This document shows, piece after piece, positions 6,785 through 15,593 of a stretch of DNA of 64,000 bases. The stretch comes from Desulfovibrio desulfuricans (GTDB lineage Bacteria; Desulfobacterota; Desulfovibrionia; Desulfovibrionales; Desulfovibrionaceae): assembly GCF_024460775.1 (NCBI RefSeq), contig NZ_JANFYZ010000007.1:1-64000 (forward strand), given 5' to 3'. How positions within the stretch are numbered: the stretch's first letter is position 1; the number at the start of each line of letters is the position of its first letter. The notes under the pieces are model-generated. The model was given only the letters and a program-made list of their open reading frames with translations. It was not told the DNA's origin and ran no database searches. A program made the position numbers and the translations under genes.

Positions 6785-9676
6785 ATGACCATAGACCAAG
6801 ACACCCCCGTGGCCGCTTCACAGCCAGCCACGGATGCATCGTCGCAGGAAGTTTCCAAACCCAAACGTTCAACCACAACACGCATCAAAGCCAAACCAGC
6901 CTCTGGCAAAACAGCTTCCGGCAAGGCTGCGTCCAAATCCTCCGAGTCAACGCCCGCCAAGGATTCTTCTGATTCTAAAGGCGCTTCCGATTCCAAGGCC
7001 GCCCAGGCCGAATCAGCTTCATCCAAGACCACGGCAGCAAAAGCCGCCGCCACTGCCAAGGCCGCAGGCCGCAGCGCGGGCAAAACAGCAAAGACGACTA
7101 CCGCCAGGGCCAAAAAATCGGCCGACGCCTCCAAAGAAATTTCTGGCAGCACGGCAGATGCCGTAGCGCCCAAGTCAGCTGCGACCCCTGCTGCTGAGGC
7201 CCCAAAAACTGCTGGCAAGGCTGCTGGCAAAACGGCAAGCAAATCTTCTGCCAAAACCCCTGCCAAGGCTGCGGGCAAGACTGCTGGCAAAGCCGCAACG
7301 CCCCGCAAGGGCAAGGCCGCAGAAGCCAACGCGCCGGAATCCACTGCCACGGCCAAAGCTTCCGAAGCGTCTGAGGGTTCCAGGCAGGAAGCCACACAGC
7401 AAAAATCTGCCGCTCCCCAAAAGCCTGCCTCAAAGGCTCCCAAAGGTCGGCCCGCAAAAGCAGCGGCAAAAAGCACGGCTCAGGCAACTGCGCAGACCAT
7501 TGACGCAACGCCTGCAGACACAGCCCCCAAGGCCGCGAGCCTCGCAGCAGACAAACCCGCGGTTTCTGCGGCTCTCACGAGCCCGGCCCCTGTGGCACAA
7601 GCCCATGTAAAAGCGGCTGAGCCGAGCGCAAATCTGGCGTCGGAACAAATTTCAGACAAGCCCGCAGACGCAACGCCGCGCCAGAACGCCCCCGCATCGG
7701 AACGTGGGCAAAGCCCCAGACAGGCTGCTGACCAAAACGCGAGCCAAAACACAAGCCGGGCCGCAAGCCAGCCCACGGACAAGGCCGCCGATACACCTGC
7801 CGTCCAGGCGGAACAGGGTGCAGAACAGGCCGCTGAAAGCGGTTCTGCCCAGGCATCTGGCGAGGCCGCTGCCGGGGATGGCCCGCGCCGCAAGAACAGG
7901 CGTGGACGTCGTGGCGGGCGTGGCCGCAACCGCAAAAAAGAGCTGAACGGGCAGGATGGCGCGCAAACCGCCGAGGACCAGGCCAGCATGGCCCCCCTCG
8001 ACGATGATGACGCTCTTGATCTGGTCGATGATGCACCAGAACAGGCCAGCCGTGCGCAGAATACGCGCCCCCAGAACGCCCCCAGGCAAAGCAAGCCCGC
8101 CAAACAGGCCAAGCCTCAGCAGCAGCAACAACAGCAGAACAAGCCTGAAAACGGCAAGCCTGCCGAAAACAGCAAATCCGCTGAGGGCAACAAGCCCGCC
8201 AATGCTGGCAAGGCTCCTGCCGAAGCCCCCAAGGGCAAGCGGCGCATGTTCATCAGCGTGCTGCCCGGCGAACAGGTAGAAGTAGCCCTGGCTGAAGACG
8301 GCCAGTTGCTGGAATACTATCTGGACATGCTGCACCAGCGCAAAATCAAGGGCAATATTTACAAGGGTGTCATCCACAACATCGACACCAACCTTCAGGC
8401 CGCCTTTGTCAGCTACGGCGCGGGCAAGAACGGATTCCTCCAGATTGACGAGGTGCATCCCGAATACTGGCTGGCCCACCACGAACCCTCCAAGGGCAAG
8501 AAGTTTCCGCCCATCCAGAAGGTGCTGAAAGCCGGTCAGGAAGTGCTGGTGCAGGTGGTCAAAGAACCCACCGGCAGCAAGGGCGCGTTTTTGACCACAT
8601 GGCTTTCCCTTGCCGGGCGCTTCCTTGTGCTTACGCCGGGGCAGGATCAGATCGGCGTTTCCCGCAAGGTGGATGACGACGACGAGCGTTCGCGCCTGCG
8701 TGAAATGATGAACGGCATTGACCCCGGTCAGGGGCTTGGCGTCATTGTGCGCACTGTCAGCGCCGGAACCACCAAGACGACGCTCAAGAATGATTTGCAG
8801 TATCTCAAGCGTGTCTGGCGCGATATCCGCAAAAAGGCCACCGAGGTTTCCGCCCCGACCCTTATCTATCAGGAGCCGGGCCTTTCAGAGCGTGCCGTGC
8901 GCGACTATCTGACCGAGGACGTGTGCGAAATCTGGGTTGATAATGACGAAGTGGCGCAGAGCGTGCGCGACACGGTGAACCTGCTGTTCCCTCGCCGCAA
9001 GGATCTTGTGCGGGTGCACACAGACATGCGCACGCCCATGTGGGAGCGCTTTAATCTGCGCCGCCAGCTGGAGCAGATTTATTCGCGCGAGGTGCTGCTG
9101 CCCTCTGGCGGACGCTTGGTGTTTGACCAGACAGAAGCCCTCATGGCCATCGATATCAACTCGGGCAAAATTTCCGGCAAGGGCAACTTTGAGGCCATGG
9201 CTCACAAAACCAATATGGAAGCTGCGGAAGCCATTGCACGCCACCTCAAGCTGCGCGACATCGGCGGCCAGGTGGTTATCGACTTCATTGAAATGCGCGA
9301 CAAAAAACATGTGCTTGAAGTGGAAAAAACCCTGCGCACAGCCATGAAGAACGACCGTGCCCGGCACGATGTTGCCCGCATGAGTTCCTTTGGCCTGCTG
9401 GAACTGGTGCGCCAGCGCACTGGCTCCTCGGCTTTGGCTATCTCGCTGGAGCCTTGCCCCGCCTGCGGCGGCACAGGCATGCGCCGCAATATTGAATGGC
9501 AGGCATTGCAGGCCCTGCGCGAACTGCGCCGCATGGTCAGCGCTGAACCCAAGGAAAAATGCGTATACCCGGCAAGCCCGGAACTGGCCCTCTATCTGCT
9601 GAACCACAAGCGCGACACCCTGCGCGAGATTGAGCAGGATTATGGTAAATGTCTGGAAATAATGGTTCGTCCTTAG
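6785..9676 (+). CDS. rng: Rne/Rng family ribonuclease with long Ala/Lys-rich N-terminal extension
   Basis: 963-aa endoribonuclease of the RNase E/G family (mRNA decay, rRNA/tRNA processing). The conserved catalytic body starts at about residue 485 with the S1 domain (FISVLPGEQVEVALAEDG), followed by RNase H-like and DNase I-like parts. The metal-binding acidic motifs are MAIDINSGKISG and VIDFIEMRDKKH. The zinc-link CPACGGTG is at about 894. Residues 1-480 are low-complexity: many Ala-Gly-Lys/Ala-Lys steps resembling histone H1-like tails, then an Arg-rich patch (about 369-387), an acidic stretch and a Gln run. The usual C-terminal scaffold of E. coli RNase E is absent. Start: ATG after an AAAAGGA site. 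Confidence 0.9.
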   Translation: MTIDQDTPVAASQPATDASSQEVSKPKRSTTTRIKAKPASGKTASGKAASKSSESTPAKDSSDSKGASDSKAAQAESASSKTTAAKAAATAKAAGRSAGKTAKTTTARAKKSADASKEISGSTADAVAPKSAATPAAEAPKTAGKAAGKTASKSSAKTPAKAAGKTAGKAATPRKGKAAEANAPESTATAKASEASEGSRQEATQQKSAAPQKPASKAPKGRPAKAAAKSTAQATAQTIDATPADTAPKAASLAADKPAVSAALTSPAPVAQAHVKAAEPSANLASEQISDKPADATPRQNAPASERGQSPRQAADQNASQNTSRAASQPTDKAADTPAVQAEQGAEQAAESGSAQASGEAAAGDGPRRKNRRGRRGGRGRNRKKELNGQDGAQTAEDQASMAPLDDDDALDLVDDAPEQASRAQNTRPQNAPRQSKPAKQAKPQQQQQQQNKPENGKPAENSKSAEGNKPANAGKAPAEAPKGKRRMFISVLPGEQVEVALAEDGQLLEYYLDMLHQRKIKGNIYKGVIHNIDTNLQAAFVSYGAGKNGFLQIDEVHPEYWLAHHEPSKGKKFPPIQKVLKAGQEVLVQVVKEPTGSKGAFLTTWLSLAGRFLVLTPGQDQIGVSRKVDDDDERSRLREMMNGIDPGQGLGVIVRTVSAGTTKTTLKNDLQYLKRVWRDIRKKATEVSAPTLIYQEPGLSERAVRDYLTEDVCEIWVDNDEVAQSVRDTVNLLFPRRKDLVRVHTDMRTPMWERFNLRRQLEQIYSREVLLPSGGRLVFDQTEALMAIDINSGKISGKGNFEAMAHKTNMEAAEAIARHLKLRDIGGQVVIDFIEMRDKKHVLEVEKTLRTAMKNDRARHDVARMSSFGLLELVRQRTGSSALAISLEPCPACGGTGMRRNIEWQALQALRELRRMVSAEPKEKCVYPASPELALYLLNHKRDTLREIEQDYGKCLEIMVRP

Positions 9677-10371
9677 AATACGGCATGGCAGCCGGGGAGC
9701 AAACCCCGGCTGCTTTTTCTGCACAGCACTCCCCCGCTGACTCCGCACCCGCAGGCTCTGCTCTGGCAGGCTCCATTGATGCTGCACCCGCAAATCCCTT
9801 GCCCGCCAACAGCCTGCTACTGCATGTCTGCTGCGGCCCGTGCGCCGTCATGCCCATCACGCGCCTGCTGGACGAAGGCTTTGCCGTAACCGCATGGTTC
9901 ATGAATCCCAACATTCAGCCGCTGGCAGAATATCTGCGCCGCCGCGAGGCCGCCGGACAATGCGCCGAACGTCTGGGCGTGCCAATCATTTACGCCGATG
10001 AAACCTGGGACATCACCAACTGGCTGCGCGCTGTGGCGGGGCGCGACACGCCGCCCGCCCGTTGCGCCTATTGCTGCGAAAGCCGCATGCAGGCAGCGTT
10101 TGCCTTTGCGCGGCAGCAGGGCTTTGCCTGGGTGAGCAGCAGCCTGCTCTACTCGCGCTATCAGCCCCACGAGGTCATCAAGGCCGCAGGTGAGCAACTG
10201 GCGGCTCAGGAGGGCGCGCCGGGCTTTGCCTATCGCGACTTTCGCGCGGACTGGCAGGAAGGCATCGACCGCTCAAAGGCCATGGAGCTCTACCGCCAGC
10301 CCTACTGCGGCTGCGTTTACAGCGAGGCGGAGCGCTACCAGAAAAAACTTTTGCGGTGCATCAAGGGTTGA
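9649..10371 (+). CDS. queH: Epoxyqueuosine reductase QueH
   Basis: Reduces epoxyqueuosine to queuosine in the anticodon of Asn, Asp, His and Tyr tRNAs. It is the cobalamin-independent alternative to QueG. Cysteine motifs of the DUF208/QueH family are present: LLLHVCCGPCAVMP, ARCAYCCESRM, and QPYCGCVYSE near the C-terminus. The first about 55 residues are an Ala/Pro-rich region of doubtful translation. The ATG at 9649 overlaps the RNase gene by 28 bases; another ATG at 9685 is possible. A tRNA-Asn, itself a QueH substrate, follows 70 bases downstream. Confidence 0.92.
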   Translation: MSGNNGSSLEYGMAAGEQTPAAFSAQHSPADSAPAGSALAGSIDAAPANPLPANSLLLHVCCGPCAVMPITRLLDEGFAVTAWFMNPNIQPLAEYLRRREAAGQCAERLGVPIIYADETWDITNWLRAVAGRDTPPARCAYCCESRMQAAFAFARQQGFAWVSSSLLYSRYQPHEVIKAAGEQLAAQEGAPGFAYRDFRADWQEGIDRSKAMELYRQPYCGCVYSEAERYQKKLLRCIKG

Positions 10372-10395
10372 GCAAAAAAATTTTGCAATTTTCGC

Positions 10396-10424
10396 TTGAC
10401 CTTGCCCCTGATTTTCCGTAAACA
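10396..10424 (+). promoter_or_regulatory. Candidate promoter of tRNA-Asn
   Basis: TTGACC (10396-10401), a 17-base spacer and TAAACA (10419-10424) resemble a sigma-70 promoter ending 17 bases before the tRNA. Confidence 0.5.
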
Positions 10425-10441
10425 CTTCCTTGCCTGAACGA

Positions 10442-10517
10442 TCCCCGATAGCTCAATTGGCAGAGCGGGTGACTGTTAATCACTAGGTTGGCGGTTCAAG
10501 TCCGTCTCGGGGAGCCA
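10442..10517 (+). tRNA. tRNA-Asn(GTT)
   Basis: 76-nt cloverleaf with encoded CCA. The acceptor stem TCCCCGA pairs perfectly with TCGGGGA, the anticodon loop is CTGTTAA (anticodon GTT), and the T-loop is GGTTCAAGTCC. It is the insertion target of the 44-kb element: integration at its 3' part leaves this copy intact. GTT-anticodon tRNA-Asn is a queuosine-modified species. Confidence 0.97.
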
Positions 10518-10524
10518 AAAGAAA
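10471..10524 (+). repeat. attL: 54-bp direct repeat in tRNA-Asn
   Basis: From the anticodon arm through the 3' end of tRNA-Asn plus seven bases (CAAAAGAAA context), identical to 54396-54449. It marks the left junction of the integrated element. Confidence 0.95.
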
Positions 10525-10526
10525 TC

Positions 10527-10561
10527 AAGCCCTTACAGCTAATCACTGTGAGGGCTTTTTT
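10527..10561 (+). terminator. Intrinsic terminator after tRNA-Asn (element-borne)
   Basis: Stem AAGCCCTTACAG / CTGTGAGGGCTT (one T-G mismatch/wobble position) followed by a T-run. Since this lies inside the element, the element supplies the tRNA with a new terminator after integration. Confidence 0.8.
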
Positions 10562-10563
10562 CG

Positions 10564-10586
10564 TTGGGCTACCACCGGGCTACCAC
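10564..10586. repeat. Integrase arm-site candidate, left
   Basis: The 23-base sequence starting ttgggctaccacc contains two tandem copies of gggctaccac. An identical 23-mer in the same orientation occurs at 54268-54290. In the excised circle the two would flank the 54-bp core, as arm-type integrase sites do. Confidence 0.7.
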
Positions 10587-10751
10587 CACTGAAAAAGGGG
10601 TCGACACCAAAGACAGGGCAAGCCCTTTCCGGGGGCAGCATTTCCAACAGATTTCTAAACAATTCTACCGCTATTCGAGCACTACAAGCGTGCTGGAGGT
10701 GGAGGGATTGTCCCTCCCCCTAAAAAATCTTCCTGCATATCAAGACGAACG

Positions 10752-12122
10752 TTATTCTCCTGCATAAAACGTTGCTAGCTGTTCGAGCATGTCTTTTACA
10801 ATTGACTCCTTATCTATGCACTTGTTATTCCCCTTACCTTTCCATACTTTGGCTGCAATAAAAGGAATTTTATTATCCCCAGCTATCTTCTTAAAGCCCA
10901 TTAGATTTCGGCTTACAAAAGTTTCGCTATTACCTTTGTCTTTACTATGGTCCCACACTTCTGGATCTATCTCTGCCCATGTAAGGCCTTCAACCGCCAA
11001 CATATACGCTTTCACTATCTTTAGATTCTCTTCATTGTCCTTATAAATTTCCTTCAATTCTTTACAACGATCTAGCATGTACTGTTTGGGGTCATCAGAG
11101 ATGGATTTTTTCGCTACGTCATATTCGAGGACGGTACAAATCTCATTTTCATCAAACATCAGCCTCTCTAGGTAACTGAAAAATTCTTTCCGAACTTCTT
11201 CTTCATCTTCAAAAAAATGGAAACGCTTTTTGTATTCATCAAAATCAAAAATAAAAAAGTCCATCTCATGACTTAGTGGCTTTGAATACGACAAGTCTTC
11301 CTTGTTAAAATAATCAATAGCGCATTGGTGTAAATAAACACGATGGTATTCGCAGTCACGCAAATAGGAATCTTTTCTCTTTAGTTTGTATTCATCAACA
11401 ACTTGTTTACATGTTCTATTTATAAATGGATCAATTTTTTCAACTTGTATTACATTACTGTCATATCGAGACAACACAAACTTATTGTTTCCAAAGCTGT
11501 CTTGCTCTTTTTCTATACACAACGTTGTTGCACAATTCTTTATGCATCCATTACCGTGCCCATTCAATTCAAGATATTCAAGATAGATCTCACCCTCCTC
11601 TTCCTTCACCTCAAAAAATACCTGCCCATTTCCATATAGCCTGACAACCTCACTACCGATGCCAGCAGGACGAGAGAGAGGATTAACCGTCAGGTTGTTG
11701 TAATAAATTACATACTCACTATCACAAAACTTAATCTGCATTTCCCTGATATTTTGCAGCCGTTGAGTTGTATTTTCTATTGAAGCCTTAAGAATTGCTT
11801 CCATAAATTTATTTTTATGGCGCGTACTGTTTTCCTGCTTACCGGAATAAGTAAGTTTTTTATCAACATATACACTAAAATCTTCAGTTGCCTTTTTACT
11901 GATTGCAATGATGCCAGTGGTCTTGTGTGGCGTTATAGTAAAGATTGTATTTCCAAAATACTTAAATTTTGTGTTGCACTGGCTCGAAGCCAAAATCTGA
12001 TGCCAATTTTCAAAGCGGTAGGCTGCCAACCTCCCGGCGTGGCAAAGTTCTGCCAGCTTCAGCAGCGGAATGCTTAATTTTTCGCAAACCTGCCTCCCCG
12101 ATAGACGTTTTGAAAGCCCCAT
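10752..12122 (-). CDS. Uncharacterised 456-aa protein
   Basis: No family recognised. The N-terminal 45 residues (LSGRQVCEKLSIPLLKLAE...) resemble a helix-turn-helix/DNA-binding head. The middle is beta-rich with alternating charged and aromatic residues. Residues of about 270-400 are very acidic and helical. The C-terminus contains SRNLMGFKKIAGDNKIP and a KGKGNNKCIDKESIV segment. The gene is A+T-rich compared with the flanks and is transcribed toward attL, divergent from the small HTH gene. It is the first gene inside the left end, a position often holding cargo. Function unknown. Confidence 0.75.
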   Translation of the reverse strand: MGLSKRLSGRQVCEKLSIPLLKLAELCHAGRLAAYRFENWHQILASSQCNTKFKYFGNTIFTITPHKTTGIIAISKKATEDFSVYVDKKLTYSGKQENSTRHKNKFMEAILKASIENTTQRLQNIREMQIKFCDSEYVIYYNNLTVNPLSRPAGIGSEVVRLYGNGQVFFEVKEEEGEIYLEYLELNGHGNGCIKNCATTLCIEKEQDSFGNNKFVLSRYDSNVIQVEKIDPFINRTCKQVVDEYKLKRKDSYLRDCEYHRVYLHQCAIDYFNKEDLSYSKPLSHEMDFFIFDFDEYKKRFHFFEDEEEVRKEFFSYLERLMFDENEICTVLEYDVAKKSISDDPKQYMLDRCKELKEIYKDNEENLKIVKAYMLAVEGLTWAEIDPEVWDHSKDKGNSETFVSRNLMGFKKIAGDNKIPFIAAKVWKGKGNNKCIDKESIVKDMLEQLATFYAGE

Positions 12123-12233
12123 CTCACTAGCTCCAAGCTGATGGTAAGTTCACTGCAAGCGATATTTCGCACAACACGCCGCAATAACACAATAAATTAT
12201 TTAGACACCTCTTCAAATGAAAGTAAAATGACA

Positions 12234-12249
12234 GTGCTTTAACAAGCAC
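12234..12249. promoter_or_regulatory. Candidate operator in divergent intergenic region
   Basis: Perfect inverted repeat GTGCTT-taac-AAGCAC between the divergent 456-aa gene and the small HTH gene, 43 bases before the latter's start. A binding site for that regulator is plausible but untested. Confidence 0.35.
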
Positions 12250-12291
12250 CGGATGCTACTATGCAAGCAACATTGAAAGGAGGTGATGAAA

Positions 12292-12504
12292 ATGTCTGTG
12301 GCAAATGTCCAATTAAGGCCAAATCAGTGGCTTACTGAAAAACAGGTTGAAGCCCTCACTGGCATAAGCAGATCGACTCTTCAGAAGCAACGGTTCAAAG
12401 GAACAGGTTTTCCATATGTAAAAATTGGCGCTCGTCTTGTCCGCTATTCCGAGGCAGAAGTCGTCAACTACATGCAATCGCGTCAGATCGCCCCCGATGC
12501 TTAG
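12292..12504 (+). CDS. Small helix-turn-helix protein (AlpA/excisionase-like)
   Basis: 70-aa protein with the pattern WLTEKQVEALTGISRSTLQK followed by a basic turn and FPYVKIGARLVRYSEAEV. This is the winged-helix layout of AlpA/MerR-type excisionase and phage regulatory proteins. The ATG at 12292 is chosen because AGGAGG ends 8 bases upstream; the longer frame begins at a GTG inside that site. It probably regulates the element or directs excision together with the integrase at the far end. Confidence 0.85.
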   Translation: MSVANVQLRPNQWLTEKQVEALTGISRSTLQKQRFKGTGFPYVKIGARLVRYSEAEVVNYMQSRQIAPDA

Positions 12505-12765
12505 AACGTAGCGGCTCTCCCTCCCATCGGCAAGGGTCGGAATGAGAGTAAATTAAATAACACAGGCTAGAAGTCAAAAGAATTAAGCCCAAACTCTCTG
12601 CCAATTGAATAGACAACCTTGGAAAGGACGGCGAGCCAATGTCGCGTCGTTCCCGTGGTTATCAATAAGACTTCGGCTCTTGACAGACTTGCCACTCACT
12701 TTTTGCGGAAACGCCACCCCATAACCACCCCAGTAAAATTGGGAGTGCTATTTTGGAAAACTCAG

Positions 12766-12996
12766 ATGTCAAATATGAAACCTACCGCACCGCTTAGCAA
12801 GAACATTGCTAGTGATCAAAGCTATGATACGAAAATGATGAACTCCGAGATGCGTGATGCGCTTTCCGAGTTTAAAGAAGAAGTACACAGCATATTGCAG
12901 CTTCCCCCTGAAGATATGGCTAAAATCGACCATATCGAATGTCGGCTGGACTGGAAGCCTGTGTTGACCACCCGCCTTTACCCCAAAAAATCCTAG
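12766..12996 (+). CDS. Small hypothetical protein
   Basis: 76-aa candidate with no recognised family. The C-terminal half (EMRDALSEFKEEVHSILQLP...) reads as a charged amphipathic helix. The ribosome-binding site is weak. The frame stays open up to 12619, but no start there is better supported. It lies between the HTH gene and the large AAA protein, separated from the latter by a strong hairpin. Confidence 0.4.
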   Translation: MSNMKPTAPLSKNIASDQSYDTKMMNSEMRDALSEFKEEVHSILQLPPEDMAKIDHIECRLDWKPVLTTRLYPKKS

Positions 12997-13004
12997 ATGA
13001 TGAA

Positions 13005-13042
13005 TGCCAGGAGAAGCAGGGTGACACCTGTTTCTCCTGGCA
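13005..13042 (+). other. Strong hairpin in front of the AAA protein gene
   Basis: Perfect 11-bp outer stem TGCCAGGAGAA / TTCTCCTGGCA with a further inner stem CAGG/CCTG, loop GTGACA. No T-run follows, and the GGAGG ribosome-binding site of the next gene starts three bases after it. This looks like an mRNA structural element rather than a terminator. Confidence 0.7.
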
Positions 13043-13054
13043 CTGGAGGAAACA

Positions 13055-15505
13055 ATGGCTTTTGATTATAGAGAGATGGTCAAGGAGGCGACTGAAACAG
13101 GCCAACCAGTCACCAGAGTTCGCCAGCTCGTTTGTCATGACAATATTCCTGCCTCGGTTGCCGGAAAAACTATTGATACCACGGCAACGGTTGTGCCTTC
13201 ACACGACCATTCACAAAAACCTCCTTTTGACGTGCTTGACTATGCTAGGCGATGGAAGCTGCCGCCTTCCCATACCCTGCACACTGTTTCTGCAAACAAA
13301 AAAGACCATCCTTTCGAGATAACCCCGAAAAAGGTGGCTGAGATCGTACAGCAATTGGATCGCTCCGGCATTCCTGCATGCATGATGGACAGCCAGCAGG
13401 CTGCCTTCTATGTATCGCTGGTCGGCTACGAGTTTACTTCCCTGAACGGCTGGACGAAAATCAGAATCATCCGTGCCGTTGGCGGCAATGATGCTGATGC
13501 CAAGTTTTGGCAGTCTCATTCACGCTTGGAAGATTTCTTGCCGTGGGTCGTGAAAAAGCTGAATCGTGGCCCTGTAATTTCAGCCTTGGTTCTGGGAAAA
13601 CTGATGTGTCTGAAGCCGGAATTTTGTTATAGCGCATTTCCTGAAGCCACCCAGCAGAGGGCTCAGTACTCGAAGGAAGCTCAAGTTGAGGATGCAACCC
13701 CGAAGGGCATCGTTGTGGGTGCCATCAACTTCAAACGTCTACATATGGACATTCAGCGGGATCTAGACGACTCCATAATGCAGGCGGTGTGCCATTACTC
13801 TGATGGTAAAAATGACATATTTGCTCTCGCAGTCCGCGTTACTGGCGAGCAGGGCAAAGATTCACTAAAGATTGGCATGAAAGCCTCCGTTGCGCATCTG
13901 CTGTCACGTGATATGATTGTTCGCCACCCCAAAGCCTCCGTGCTCATCTGCGTGGACATCAAAGTGGCTATTTCTTTTCGGGATGCAGCGCGTGAGGGAC
14001 ATGTTTTTGAACGAACTGGTGTGATTGTGTCGGGCTTTGCCGGTGGAGAAGAAACCCCAAAAGGCCTTCTGCTCAGTGATGTGGCTGGGCATTCCGTAAC
14101 CATCGTATCCACTCCTGGGCAAAAAGGCTGGGATGGGGTTGACCTGCTGATCAAACGCTGCCTTGAGAATGGTGCTACTGACGTGAATGTTTATCCATGG
14201 CCCATAGTGCAAGGGGGTGTTCCGGATATTTCCTCATATAAGCCGGAAATGCAGGATAACGTGCTTGCCAAGACGACTAACCTTGACACGCTGGAATTGC
14301 CTTCACAACTGGTTGCCCGCATCAGGCGCGAGGCCATTCCGATTGAAGATATGGCATCATGGAAAAAGAACGTGCTGCTCCTTGAAAAAGCCCCTATATG
14401 CATAGAAGGAGAACAATCCTGCCAGACGGATTTTGAAATTGTCACGTTCGAGATGCTGCCCGATGTCGTTCCTAGAGAGGATGACGTCCCTGTGGCCGTG
14501 AGGCAAATGTTTACTCCGCAGTATACCACCTTGATTTGGGGGGCTTCAAATGCGGGAAAAAGCTGGCTGGGTATTGAACTGGCAACATCTTTGACCACGG
14601 GAACACCCTACCTCTATTTTACAGCCTCTGCTCCTTGTACGCTGTGCTATCTTGATGGCGAGGTCGGCTCTGACTTTAAGCCTAGGGTAAATCAGCTTCT
14701 GCAGGGGCGTGAAGAATTTCTTCCTCTTCTGAACAAAAACCTCTTTGTGATTTCTGCCAAGGGTGGGCTTAATATTCTTGACGGAGAAACGCAGAAAATC
14801 CTCATAGGCAAGCTGCAAAAATCTGGGGTCAAATGCATAGTCATCGACAATCTGCTTTCCCTCGCCCCGACAGCTTCAAAAAGTAATTCCACCCCGTTCT
14901 TTGATTTTATCCACAGGATAGAAAAGCTTGGTATTGGCGTCATTGTGCTGCACCATGCCGGTAAAACAGGCAAAGATTTCAAGGGGCCTGTAGATCTTGC
15001 CAGCCTGTGCCAGAATGTCATTCACCTTGAAGGCCGTGATCAGCTTGAAAAGGAAATAAGTAAAGACGATGAAGGCAATGATGAACCGTTAAGTCAGGAT
15101 CTGACCGAGGCCCTTGAAGGCGATGGTCCTGTGGTACGAATGACCATTGAAAAATGCAAAATTGCCCCGGAGCTTGAACGCCGGAAGATGGTGTACAAAC
15201 TGCCTGTTGGCGGAATCTGGGAATTTGTTGAAGGGGAGATGCCCACACCTACCAGAAAGAGTTCAGATTCTCCTATCGTTGAAGGTACACCAAAAAATTT
15301 CCCCGTTGATTCTACACCGTTGCCACCTGATGCCCAGAAGTTGCTTGATACCATGAATAAAGGCCAATCCTACAGCCGGAGCGATCTTGAAAAGATCACT
15401 GGGTTCACGACAAAAAAAACTCTCAATGTGCTGAAATCTCTGTTGGAAATCAACCGTGTTTCCCAAAAGGGAGAAGGCAAAAGCACCTATTACTTCAAAT
15501 CATGA
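13055..15505 (+). CDS. TOPRIM-like / RepA-type AAA ATPase (primase-helicase-like)
   Basis: 816-aa protein. The central region (VIVSGFAGGEETPKGLL, then GHSVTIVSTPGQKGWDGVDL) resembles a divergent TOPRIM fold. It is followed by a RecA-like ATPase domain with Walker A GASNAGKSWLGIELA (about residue 495), Walker B KCIVIDNLLSLAP, and a VIVLHHAGKTGKD sensor. The C-terminal about 60 residues (SRSDLEKITGFTTKKTLNVL) form a winged-helix-like domain. The order TOPRIM, AAA_25, HTH is common in mobile-element replication proteins, so a replicative primase-helicase or RepA-like role is inferred. The start has GGAGG six bases upstream, and a terminator follows. Confidence 0.8.
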   Translation: MAFDYREMVKEATETGQPVTRVRQLVCHDNIPASVAGKTIDTTATVVPSHDHSQKPPFDVLDYARRWKLPPSHTLHTVSANKKDHPFEITPKKVAEIVQQLDRSGIPACMMDSQQAAFYVSLVGYEFTSLNGWTKIRIIRAVGGNDADAKFWQSHSRLEDFLPWVVKKLNRGPVISALVLGKLMCLKPEFCYSAFPEATQQRAQYSKEAQVEDATPKGIVVGAINFKRLHMDIQRDLDDSIMQAVCHYSDGKNDIFALAVRVTGEQGKDSLKIGMKASVAHLLSRDMIVRHPKASVLICVDIKVAISFRDAAREGHVFERTGVIVSGFAGGEETPKGLLLSDVAGHSVTIVSTPGQKGWDGVDLLIKRCLENGATDVNVYPWPIVQGGVPDISSYKPEMQDNVLAKTTNLDTLELPSQLVARIRREAIPIEDMASWKKNVLLLEKAPICIEGEQSCQTDFEIVTFEMLPDVVPREDDVPVAVRQMFTPQYTTLIWGASNAGKSWLGIELATSLTTGTPYLYFTASAPCTLCYLDGEVGSDFKPRVNQLLQGREEFLPLLNKNLFVISAKGGLNILDGETQKILIGKLQKSGVKCIVIDNLLSLAPTASKSNSTPFFDFIHRIEKLGIGVIVLHHAGKTGKDFKGPVDLASLCQNVIHLEGRDQLEKEISKDDEGNDEPLSQDLTEALEGDGPVVRMTIEKCKIAPELERRKMVYKLPVGGIWEFVEGEMPTPTRKSSDSPIVEGTPKNFPVDSTPLPPDAQKLLDTMNKGQSYSRSDLEKITGFTTKKTLNVLKSLLEINRVSQKGEGKSTYYFKS

Positions 15506-15564
15506 CCATGTTATGGCGGCAGTAGTTTTGAGAAGTCGTTGGTGTCATAGCCGCATATACAACG

Positions 15565-15593
15565 AAAGTGCCTTCCATATGGGAGGCACTTTT
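15565..15593 (+). terminator. Intrinsic terminator after AAA protein gene
   Basis: 12-bp stem AAAGTGCCTTCC / GGGAGGCACTTT with one T-G wobble, ATAT loop, followed by TTGTT. Confidence 0.8.

Noticed and set aside
6655-8482. Hydrophobic Ala/Leu/Val-rich minus-strand frames opposite the RNase N-terminus
   Set aside because: They arise from the reverse complement of Ala/Lys-rich codons; no start signals.
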